Assembly: GCA_963746255.1 (NCBI GenBank)
Contig: CAVVAJ010000005.1
Coordinates: 620,001 to 684,000, forward strand
Length of the DNA stretch: 64,000 nucleotides
Direction of reading: 5' to 3'
From: DAOVXM01 sp963746255
GTDB taxonomy: Bacteria > Chloroflexota > Anaerolineae > Anaerolineales > UBA4823
The translations under genes and the position numbers were made by a program. Below the pieces are notes generated by a model. That model made no database searches. It was not told the origin of the DNA and saw only the letters and a list, made by a program, of their open reading frames with translations. Positions 8,277 to 16,290 of this stretch are shown here, piece by piece; the first letter of the stretch is position 1; every line of letters starts with the position of its first letter.

Positions 8277-9767
8277 TTAATGCGATTTACTGCTGGTGGC
8301 TTCTTCAAGTTGCTGCAACACAGCATCCAGGTTAAAAGAAGCTGGTTTCTGGCGCGGCGGGAACTTGACGAAGGCCTCGATCTGCTTGGCCACCGCCGCC
8401 TGCATGTAGTAGATGATGTAAGCGTGCGAGATCATCCAATCCCAGTAGGTGTTCGAATTCTCGTCAGCGCGCTCGAAAGGATCCTGCCGCAGATTGAATA
8501 ACTTTGGTGCTCGCAGGGGCACGAAGGGCTCGAACCAGCATTGCAGCGTTTTGGCGCGCTGCTCCATCAAGACCACCTTCCAATCGCCCAGGCGAATGGC
8601 CAGGATCTCGCCATCATCACTGATATAGAAGTAAGATTTGCGAGGACTCTCCTCTACCTCTCCCATGAAATAGGGGAGCATGTTGTAACCATCGAGGTGC
8701 ACTTTATAGGTTCTGTCGCCAGCCTGATGCCCCCGGAGCAATTTCTCTTTGATCTCCGGTTCCCCGGCGGCAGCCAGAATGGTGGGCAAGAAATCTATAA
8801 GGCTGACGATGCCATTCAGCACCATGCCGGCCTTGAACTTGCCGGGCCAGCGCACAAAGGCCGGCACACGCCAGCCGCCCTCCCAGTTGGTGTTCTTTTC
8901 AGAGCGGAAGGGCGTGATGGCGGCATCCGGCCAGGTGTTGTAGTGCGGCCCGTTATCGGTGGAGTACATCACAAGGGTATCTTCGGCAATGCCCAGTTCA
9001 TCGAGTTTGTCGAGCATGCGGCCGATCAGTTCATCGTGTGCTACCATCACATCGTTATAGAAGCCCTGACCACTTTTGCCCACGTGCTTCTCGGCTGGGT
9101 GCGTGCGGAAGTGCATGGCGGTGGTGTTGTACCACAGGAAGAAAGGTTTATCGGCCTCGACGGCCTCATCCATGAAGCGCAAGGCGTGGTCGGTGACTTC
9201 CTCGTCGATGGTTTCCATACGTTTTTTGGTCAGCGGGCCGGTATCTTCCACCTTTTGCCCACCTTTGCCATCCGCCCAACTATGGATCACACCTCGTGGT
9301 CCATAGCGCTTCTTAAATTCCGGGTCATCGGGATAATCGACATCTTCCGGTTCTTCTTCGGCGTTCAGATGATACAGGTTGCCGAAAAACTCATCGAAGC
9401 CGTGCATGGTGGGCAGGAATTGATCCTTATCGCCCAGGTGATTCTTGCCAAACTGCCCGGTGGTATAGCCCAAGGGTTTAAGTAACTCGGCAATCGTGGG
9501 GTCTTCATCTTGCAGGCCGACATCGGCGCCCGGCATGCCCACTTTGGTCAAACCCGTACGGATAGGATTCTGACCGGTGATGAAGCATGACCGCCCGGCA
9601 GTGCAGCTTTGCTGGGCATAAAAATCGGTGAAAGCGACCCCCTCATTACCAACGCGATCGATATTGGGGGTGCGGTAGCCCATCTGGCCGCGGCTGTTAT
9701 AGCTGATGTTCCACCAGCCGATATCATCGCCCCATAAAATCAGGATATTAGGTTTTCCGTTTGGCAT
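8277..9767 (-). CDS. sulfatase (arylsulfatase-type, Cys class)
   Basis: 496 residues. The N-terminus has the metal-binding LWGDDIGW (Asp14, Asp15). The formylglycine signature is C55-T-A-G-R, so the enzyme belongs to the Cys-type (C-x-A-x-R) class whose cysteine is oxidised to formylglycine. Further active-site marks are GKNHLGD and YSTDNGPH (second metal-site Asp-Asn). No signal peptide is present, so it is predicted to be cytoplasmic, which suits modification by an anaerobic radical SAM maturase. The substrate (aryl, alkyl or carbohydrate sulfate ester) cannot be told. The ATG has AAGGAGA nine bases upstream. The dedicated maturase lies 60 bases upstream on the same strand, so the two are probably cotranscribed. 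Confidence 0.88.
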   Translation of the reverse strand: MPNGKPNILILWGDDIGWWNISYNSRGQMGYRTPNIDRVGNEGVAFTDFYAQQSCTAGRSCFITGQNPIRTGLTKVGMPGADVGLQDEDPTIAELLKPLGYTTGQFGKNHLGDKDQFLPTMHGFDEFFGNLYHLNAEEEPEDVDYPDDPEFKKRYGPRGVIHSWADGKGGQKVEDTGPLTKKRMETIDEEVTDHALRFMDEAVEADKPFFLWYNTTAMHFRTHPAEKHVGKSGQGFYNDVMVAHDELIGRMLDKLDELGIAEDTLVMYSTDNGPHYNTWPDAAITPFRSEKNTNWEGGWRVPAFVRWPGKFKAGMVLNGIVSLIDFLPTILAAAGEPEIKEKLLRGHQAGDRTYKVHLDGYNMLPYFMGEVEESPRKSYFYISDDGEILAIRLGDWKVVLMEQRAKTLQCWFEPFVPLRAPKLFNLRQDPFERADENSNTYWDWMISHAYIIYYMQAAVAKQIEAFVKFPPRQKPASFNLDAVLQQLEEATSSKSH

Positions 9768-9827
9768 TTTATTTTCTCCTTTATTGGGTGAATTATTATT
9801 ACTGATTAGTGATGACCCCGACGCCGC

Positions 9828-11231
9828 TCAAAGGCTTTGATCACCGGACATCGATACGGAAGATACACCCTTATTTCTACCGGATCGATTTGTGGGTGAC
9901 GGGATTTTTTTTAAACCCGGCTGGATTGGCACGACGCCGTGGCACCGGTTAAATTTACGCCCACTGCCGCAGGGACAGGGGTTGTGACGCTGCACTCCTG
10001 AGAAGGTTCGATCCAGGATAACCATCACCTCCTTTGCATCGCGACCGCGCCGGATTAGCCCGGCCATGATCTTCATTGGGAAATCGACATGGTGAAAAAA
10101 CTGTTTGAAACCGGCGCACAAATAGTTGAGACCCGGTTCATCATCCGGCGTGACCAGGAAGCGGTTCTTGGGGCATTCGCCGTGGCAGGCAAAACGCACA
10201 TCGCATTCCCGGCAGGCGTGCGGCAGGGCGTCGCGTTTATCCTGGCCGAACTTCACTTGCTGAGGTGAGGCAACCAACTCGAGCATGTGTGTGTTCTCGA
10301 TATTTCCAAGCAAGAATTTTGGCTCGACAAAGTGATCGCAGGCATACAGGTCGCCGTTGTGCTCCAGGGCTAGGCCGGTGCCGCAGGTTTCGTTGAAAAC
10401 GCACATGCCGGAGGTAGTCAGACCCAGCCAGTTGCGCAGGGAGGCTTCAAAAGTTTGCACGAAGACCCGACCCACATCTCGGCGCACCCACTCATCGAAG
10501 ATGGTAGCCAGAAAGCGCCCAAACTGCTCAGGAAGGACCAAACGCTCGGAAACGGTCGTGCCCTCTTGGTAGAGAGTCAAGCCATCGGAATTAATCCGCT
10601 CTACCACCGGGATGAACTGGATCCAATCTGCGCCCACCTCATCACGCAGGAAGCGGTAGACATCCAACGGATAATCGCCGTTGACTCGGGTTACCGCCGT
10701 CAGCACGTTGAATTCAACGCCGTGCTTCTGAAGCAGCCGCACCCCGCGCATCACCCGCTCGAAGGTAGGACGCCCGCCCTTGTCCAGCCGGTATACATCG
10801 TGCAACTGGCGCGGGCCGTCCAGGCTGATACCGATCAGGAAGTTGTTCTCCTTGAAAAATGCCGCCCACTCATCATCCAGCAGTGTGCCGTTGGTTTGCA
10901 TCGTATGCAGAAAGGTCATCCCCGGGCGGCGATACTTCTTGGCCAGTGCGATAGCTCGTCGGTAAAAATCAAGCCCCATCAGAGTTGGTTCGCCGCCTTG
11001 CCAGGCGATATTCACGGTGGTTGCCTGATGTGATGCGATGAGCTGGCGAATATATTGCTCGAGCATTGTTTCGCTCATGCGGAATTTGCTACCTGGGTAC
11101 AGATTTTCTTTATCCAAAAAGAAGCAATATGCGCAGTCCAGATTGCAAGCAGAACCGCTGGGTTTTGCCAGCAGATGGAAGGCTGGTGGAGCATCAGGCA
11201 GGGGAACCAGAACTTTGGGGGCATTTAGCAT
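9828..11231 (-). CDS. anaerobic sulfatase-maturating enzyme (radical SAM/SPASM) with a SEC-C tail
   Basis: 467 residues from ATG 11231 (MLNAPKVLVP, AGAGGA site). The radical SAM cluster motif is C29-N-L-D-C33-A-Y-C36, followed by WQGGEPTLMG. A C-terminal SPASM domain holds many cysteines (CVFNETCGTG, YACDHF, CRECDVRFACHGECPKNRF, YLCAGF) for two auxiliary Fe-S clusters. This is the architecture of anSME, which converts the sulfatase Cys (or Ser) to formylglycine without oxygen; the sulfatase next door is the obvious client. At about 417-432 there is an added SEC-C zinc motif (CPCGSGRKFNRCHG), also known from SecA tails. A longer open frame upstream of 11231 lacks a ribosome site. Confidence 0.88.
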   Translation of the reverse strand: MLNAPKVLVPLPDAPPAFHLLAKPSGSACNLDCAYCFFLDKENLYPGSKFRMSETMLEQYIRQLIASHQATTVNIAWQGGEPTLMGLDFYRRAIALAKKYRRPGMTFLHTMQTNGTLLDDEWAAFFKENNFLIGISLDGPRQLHDVYRLDKGGRPTFERVMRGVRLLQKHGVEFNVLTAVTRVNGDYPLDVYRFLRDEVGADWIQFIPVVERINSDGLTLYQEGTTVSERLVLPEQFGRFLATIFDEWVRRDVGRVFVQTFEASLRNWLGLTTSGMCVFNETCGTGLALEHNGDLYACDHFVEPKFLLGNIENTHMLELVASPQQVKFGQDKRDALPHACRECDVRFACHGECPKNRFLVTPDDEPGLNYLCAGFKQFFHHVDFPMKIMAGLIRRGRDAKEVMVILDRTFSGVQRHNPCPCGSGRKFNRCHGVVPIQPGLKKIPSPTNRSGRNKGVSSVSMSGDQSL

Positions 11232-11257
11232 GGGATTGGATCCTCTGATCCTTGATT

Positions 11258-11674
11258 TTATTTGGCTTGAAAAACCATATTTCCTGCATCGGCAAACAGA
11301 TTGAGATGGAGTTTGCCATCTGCGAGCACAAAAGTGACGGTATTGGCTAAGCGCTCTAAAAATAGTTGGTCCAGTGAATCTTCGGGGCACATCGCCAAAG
11401 TGGAAGGGCCGGTGGTGTCGAAGGTCAATTGGCTGTCGTTGAGTTCATAGCTCCAGATCACTTGGATGCAATCCATTTTGATGCTGGCGGTGCCATCTAC
11501 ATTCAATGTCAGGGTGTAATTTTCAGGGTTGGGCACGCTGAGATCATTGATCCCCGGGGTATCCTGAAAAGCATCCCATTACCAGGTTGGGCCCACAATT
11601 TCGCCCTTTCCACCGCCACAGGCAGCTAAAGCGATGGTTATAATGATCAAAATACTGATAGTTAGAATTTTCAT
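11258..11674 (-). pseudogene. META-domain lipoprotein interrupted by an in-frame TAA
   Basis: The frame starts at ATG 11674 with a lipoprotein signal (ALAACGGG, lipidated Cys19) and runs without frame change to 11258, about 138 codons. Codon 32 is TAA (11579-11581) in the context PTW-stop-WDAF. Both META domains of the 801-residue lipoprotein in this window have WQW at this place, so the ancestral codon was very probably CAA and a single C-to-T change created the stop. The rest (NYTLTLNVDGTASIKMDC, LDQLFLERLANTVTF) is a good META domain. The start overlaps the preceding stop by four bases (ATGA) and the maturase start follows 26 bases after the end. Confidence 0.75.
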
Positions 11675-11943
11675 GGTTTGATCTCCTTATCAAATTCATG
11701 GCGTTCTACGGTGAGGATCACCAGGCCCAGATCCGTCAACAGGTCCAGCAGTCCGGACAGCGCAGTTTGATCGGTTAGCCACCCATTGATCTGCATCACC
11801 TCAGGATAACTCCCCCAAGGAGTGGTCGAGATCTTCAACCCTTCAAGGTGATCAAGCCAGCTTTTACTCAACGAACCCACCACGCGAATCTGGTATTGTC
11901 CCGGACGGTCAAATAGATAAGGGCGTACAATCTCATCAGGCAT
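11671..11943 (-). CDS. small conserved protein of unknown function
   Basis: About 90 residues from ATG 11943, chosen because a strong AAGGAGG lies five to six bases upstream. The sequence (YQIRVVGSLSKSWLDHLEGL, then LTDQTALSGLLDLLTDLGLV) matches my recollection of a widespread uncharacterised family with a pattern of the type 'Y-x-I-R-V-x-G-x-L ... W-x-D-W-F-x-G-L ... D-Q-A-A-L-H-G-L-L-x-K-V-R-D-L-G'. These proteins are often found near LuxR/MalT-like or multi-component regulators. No catalytic residues are visible. It is the first gene after the MalT-like regulator and overlaps the next gene by four bases. Confidence 0.7.
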   Translation of the reverse strand: MPDEIVRPYLFDRPGQYQIRVVGSLSKSWLDHLEGLKISTTPWGSYPEVMQINGWLTDQTALSGLLDLLTDLGLVILTVERHEFDKEIKP

Positions 11944-12051
11944 GGACACCTCCTTGTACGCGTATCAGCATATCCGGTTGTATCCAATGAGTCATGCAAT
12001 AAAATGTTTTATTTTTGTTTTATTTGAAATGGGGAATATAAAAAGGGAGCG

Positions 12052-14851
12052 CTAGCGCTTTTTGGGTAGGATACCGAACTCTTTGGCTCTGGTAACGGCC
12101 TGGCGCTTGTTGTTGACATTCAATTTGCGGTAAATGTGGTGGTTGTGCTGCTGAACTGTGCTCGGCGAAATGCACAGTCTAGCCGAGATTTCCTTGATGC
12201 TCAACCGCTCGGCCAGCAGCTCCAGGACTTCAAGCTCGCGCTCGGTTAGCCGCGTTTCGATCTCATCCAGGTTGGAGGTTGTCGGAAGGGGGCCGGTTGA
12301 ATTTGAAAACGCAGCAATCAGTTTATTGATATACTCGCCTAATCCCGCCTCCTGCTGCAGACGAGGCATCGCTGCCTGAAGAAGTTCCAGCATTTCCGGG
12401 CCTTGTTCCACAAAGGTCAGGATAAACCAGCCTGGTCGGGCCAGGCGCAACGCGCGCACCAGGGTTTGCTGGGCCATATCGCTTTCCCCCTGCCGGTGAA
12501 GCCACACCGTTCGCATCGCCAGCACACGCACGAGCGTGTAGGTATTATGTGTACGCTCGGCCAGTTCCTGGATTTCTTCCAAAAGTTGAGCAACGATCTG
12601 ATCGGTTCCAGTTTCACGAAGCTCCATCAGGATTTTCAATTTGTACAGATGGGTAATGTGGTACCAGATGATGGATTGTTCGGTGATTGGGGATGTAAAC
12701 GATTCAGCCCAACGGCGCGCTTCCTCACGACGGCCATCCTTCAGTTTTAGCCAGGCGTCCAGGGCCATGACCATCGCAGGCGCGGGTGTGGATTTTTCAC
12801 CGTACAGGTCTTGGGATAAATCCAGTGATTGCTGCGCTTGCTCGCGATCACCCAGCGTATGCTGTACGAGCACATAGCCCGCGATGCTCTCCAGGGAACA
12901 AAACAGGTTTGAAGTGAAGCGCTGGTTCACCGCCTGTTGAAAATAGCTGGCTGCCCGCTCGAGCTGGTTCCACTCCAGATAAATTCGCCACAGTCCGTAG
13001 TAGCCCCAGCCCTGCATGAGCGGTAGGTTGAAGGCCTGAGCATCTCGCAGCATTTGTTCCGATGCCTGACGCGCGAGCTCTAACTCACCATGCAGCACAT
13101 GGATGGAAGAGACACAGAACAGTAACCGCAGGCCATACGTCCTGCCCGGGTCCTGCAAGCGATGATAGTTCTCCATTAACAACTCAACCGCCTGATGATA
13201 CTGTCCTTCCATACACATGGACATTCCCAGGTATAGCATGGCATTCCCACGGGTAAACAGCCAGTTCTCTGGCAAGGTTTCTATTGCCTGACGGGCCATC
13301 TTCACCGCCTGGCTACCCTGGTTCGTCAGAAAATACCAATTGCTGTCCATCACCCAAACATTGGCTTGAACAACGTAAGGGGAGATAATTTCGAACCCGG
13401 CAAAAGGAATGTCGTTTTTAGCAGTTTCATTCTGTTTTAAGGCATCATCCAACAGGATCTGGATCTTGGCAGTCAGAGAGCGCATCAAAACTAGTCGCAA
13501 TCCAAAATGAGCCATCCAGGCTTGTATCAACAGCAACCCGGGACGGGTGGCAATGAAATCTTCCGGGAAATAACCCAGCCGGCGCTGGATCCCCTGAAAA
13601 TCTTCAGCGTTGAGCAAGGAACGGAATTGGCTTTCCACTACCTTAGCCGCACCGGTCCAATCTTGTAAAGCAATCAGGTAACCCAGGGCTTCGTCCTTCT
13701 GTCCCTGTTGGATCAACCAGGCCGTTGCACGCCGGTGAAATCGCTCGATTTGTTCGGGTGAAAGGTGGTAACGCTGGCGTGTCAGCAGCATCTCGCGAAA
13801 CAGGTGATGATATCGGTACCACGAACGTTGGTTGTCCAGTGGTGTCAGGAAGAGCTGGGCAGCTTCGATGCGTTCCAGTAGCGCCTGGACCTCGCCTTCA
13901 CTTTGTTCCGAATCGAGCACCTCTGATAACATAGCTGCGCAGAACTGGTTGAAGGAGGCTGACTATAAGTAGGAATTCCTGGATTTCTACCGGTTGGTTA
14001 TTGAATACCTGATCGAGCAAATAATCGCTCATCTGTCTGTTGGATCCACCCAGGAGTGCAATGAACGCTTCCGGTTGTACCTCTTTGCGCAAACTGATCG
14101 CCGCCAGCGTCAATCCAGCCGCCCACCCTTCGGTTCTTTCCTGCAATTGATGGAGTGCCTCAGCACTCAAGGTGATATCGAGCTCCTGGCTCAGATAATC
14201 CTGGACTTCTGAATCCGTGAAGCGCAAATCGGCAGTGGCTATTTCCACCACCCATCCCTGCACTTTCAATCGGCTAAACGATAAGGGTGGGCTGCGCCGG
14301 GCAGAGAGGATCAGGTGCAGGGGCAGTGGTTCGAAGCTCAGCACATCGGCCAGGAGCAAATCGATCGAAGGGTTTCTAACCAGGTGATAATCGTCCAGCG
14401 CCAGGATGAAGGGTGTGTCTTGCAGCAGTTCCAAATCGTCGATCAGCGTGTTTTTCCACATGGCCAGTGGCACGGATCCCTGGGCGTGCAGCAAATCGGC
14501 AGTTTTCTGCAGGCAGCCCGGGAAGAGCTGGCGCAGCGTGGCCACAACGCCGGTCAGAAACATAGGGATCTCGAGGTCATTTTCATCCAGCTGCAGCCAG
14601 GCGTTGGGCAGCGGACAACGGTCTAGCCACTGGGAGAGCAGGGCCGTCTTGCCAAACCCGGCCGGCGCAGAAATCAACGCGACGGGCTTCTGGAGAACCT
14701 GGTCGAGCTGTTGCAGCAGGCGTTGCCGAGTGATCCACCCGGCGATGGCGTGCGGTTGGTGAAGTTTTATCCGCGGGAATGTAGGCTGGTATTCCGTCAT
14801 AGATAACAAAGCGATGGGAGTCTGATAGAGCCTAACTGTAGCTCCGCCCAT
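12052..14851 (-). pseudogene. MalT-like LuxR family transcriptional activator, split by a frameshift
   Basis: The N-terminal part (14851 or, better, ATG 14800 down to about 13950) has a STAND-type ATPase: Walker A SAPAGFGKTALL and Walker B FILALDDYHL. The C-terminal part, in another frame, has TPR-like helices and a C-terminal LuxR DNA-binding domain (LTERELEVLELLAERLSIKE, then IYRKLNVNNKRQAVTRA). The frames meet at 13951-13958: removing one C from AGCCTCCTTCAACCAG restores S-L-L-N-Q-F-C-A, which is the expected junction. The repaired protein would have about 915 residues, the usual size for this family. Such regulators bind a small inducer and activate neighbouring operons; this one heads the sulfatase region on the same strand. 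As read, it would be split and non-functional. Confidence 0.8.
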
Positions 14852-15462
14852 CGTCTTATTGGACTTACACTTGATTGGATAAATTTATAGCGTGGCTCGA
14901 ACAATTTTCGCGTACAAATAATTCTATCATCTTTCGTCCATTTTATTATTTACGACAAATTCATGCCTGACTCATATCAGTTTGAAAGATTTACGCTGTG
15001 AGTAAATCCACGTCTGCACTTATTATCATTATTTGCTGTTTTGATGAATTGTGAAAAACTAATTTCCCAAAGCCCTTATCTGACTGGCCCAACTCATCAG
15101 GCTGGCCAATTCGACTACATCGGGAATTGCTGCAGTATTTCCAGGCAGATGATAACATCATGGTAGGGTCAACGACGATCGAAATTGTCGGCTTTCCGAT
15201 GCTGCAGGTTGACCGAAGAGACAAGTAAGCGACAAAGATTCTTTCTCAAATATCTTGGGAAGGCGGTTCTAAATTCGTCCAGTTAGGATCACAAGCTCTA
15301 AATGAACCACTCTCGATGCCCGTAGAGCGGTTTTCGTACCGTTACCACCCAAGGCGACTCGAACGGAAAGTTTATACTTTTATTCAGATTTCATGGTGAT
15401 TGAATGGAAAAAAGAGGATATCTTAATTTCAGCAATCAGAAATTTGATATTTAAGAAAAAAA
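14852..15462. other. intergenic region between the regulator and tRNA-Arg
   Basis: About 600 bases, more A+T rich than the island to its left. It contains a possible gene relic on the plus strand (14998-15228) and a short stretch around 15350-15361 that repeats 12 bases of the neighbouring tRNA's T-arm. I see no complete gene. Confidence 0.5.
14998..15228 (+). pseudogene. possible small gene relic with in-frame TGA
   Basis: From GTG 14998 the plus frame reads VSKSTSALIIII..., is broken by TGA at 15052-15054, and then continues open as KTNFPKPLSDWPNSSGWPIR and DNIMVGSTTIEIVGFPMLQV to TAA at 15226-15228. The residue composition of the second part looks coding, but there is no ribosome site and I recognise no family. 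The opposite-strand frame is Ser/Cys rich and less convincing. Confidence 0.25.
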
Positions 15463-15534
15463 TACCCCCACTGCGACTCGAACGCAGGTTTCTGCCTCCG
15501 GAGGGCAGCGCTCTATCCACTGAGCTATGGGGGC
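15463..15534 (-). tRNA. tRNA-Arg (anticodon CCG)
   Basis: The minus strand folds as a complete cloverleaf. The acceptor is GCCCCCA paired with TGGGGGT (first pair G-T), with discriminator A. The D arm is GCTC-AGTGGATA-GAGC. The anticodon arm is CTGCC-CTCCGGA-GGCAG with anticodon CCG in the 7-base loop, reading Arg CGG. The T arm is CTGCG-TTCGAGT-CGCAG. The 3' CCA is not encoded; a run of seven T's follows and probably ends transcription. Confidence 0.93.
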
Positions 15535-15604
15535 GTGAATTGGGATTTTACCATGATGTGCAACGAACTGCCTACCGGCATCCAAAGAAATGGGCAAGTA
15601 GATT

Positions 15605-16264
15605 TCAGGAGCTGAAGATGAGACGGGTGCGGTGGTAGCGGGCAGTCATTGGGTCACCACCCAAAGCTAAGATCAATTCTTCTGGGCGTCCTGTCGCACC
15701 TTCCCGGGCAGAAAACCGTGCCGATAGCTGTTGTTCTCGTTTCTCGTTCCTCGCCTCGAGAGTGAGATCTTCGATAAGTGGGCGCAGATCATATTCCTTT
15801 CCACGGCGGTTACGGGGCAAGGTTTCGGCATCCAGGAGACTGTTAACTCGCTGCGCAATGTTTTCGATGTCTTCTACTAATGTGATAACGTACTCAGCCG
15901 AACAAAGCTGGCTTTGCAGTGAAGGCATGGTTGTCAGAACCTCGCAGACATCAATTATCTTGATTCCGGATGGAACGGCGGCGTCAAGCGATTGGACAAT
16001 ATCATCCGGATTTAATTTATTGCTCAACTGAACATCCAGGACTTCGCAATCGCTGGTTATTCCCAGGGGTAATGCAGACGCCAGGTTAATTCGCGGCCGG
16101 GGGTTATATCCTTGACTGTACACGATGGGAAGGTTTGCCCTGCGCATCGTTCTTTCCCAGGTCTTATGCAGGTCCAGTGTGCTGGTGTAGCGCATTGCAG
16201 CAGTTTTGGCGAAAGTGATCCGTATTCGCGAGATATTATTTTCAGGAGAGGTTAGATTGGTCAC
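15605..16264 (-). CDS. DUF2344 / TIGR03936 radical SAM-linked protein
   Basis: 219 residues. The marks RIRITFAKTAAMRYTSTLDL, RRANLPIVYSQGYNPRPRIN and SALPLGITSDCEVLDV are typical of the DUF2344 family, which is found beside or fused to a B12-binding radical SAM protein (TIGR03960), as is the case here: the gene begins 26 bases after the end of that protein's frame. The family's role is unknown; an involvement in tRNA or ribosome modification is sometimes suggested but not proven. Most of the members I know have a similar length (200-250). Confidence 0.8.
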   Translation of the reverse strand: MTNLTSPENNISRIRITFAKTAAMRYTSTLDLHKTWERTMRRANLPIVYSQGYNPRPRINLASALPLGITSDCEVLDVQLSNKLNPDDIVQSLDAAVPSGIKIIDVCEVLTTMPSLQSQLCSAEYVITLVEDIENIAQRVNSLLDAETLPRNRRGKEYDLRPLIEDLTLEARNEKREQQLSARFSAREGATGRPEELILALGGDPMTARYHRTRLIFSS

Positions 16265-16290
16265 GATTATTGCGCATAGTCATTGTCTAG

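Noticed and set aside
8541..9485. A 314-codon plus-strand open frame opposite the sulfatase gene
   Set aside because: It is antisense to a firmly identified sulfatase, has no ribosome site and shows no family features; it is a by-product of G+C-rich codons.
15052..15054. TGA as a selenocysteine codon in the 14998-15228 frame
   Set aside because: There is no recognised selenoprotein family, no selenocysteine hairpin I can support, and the frame itself is doubtful.
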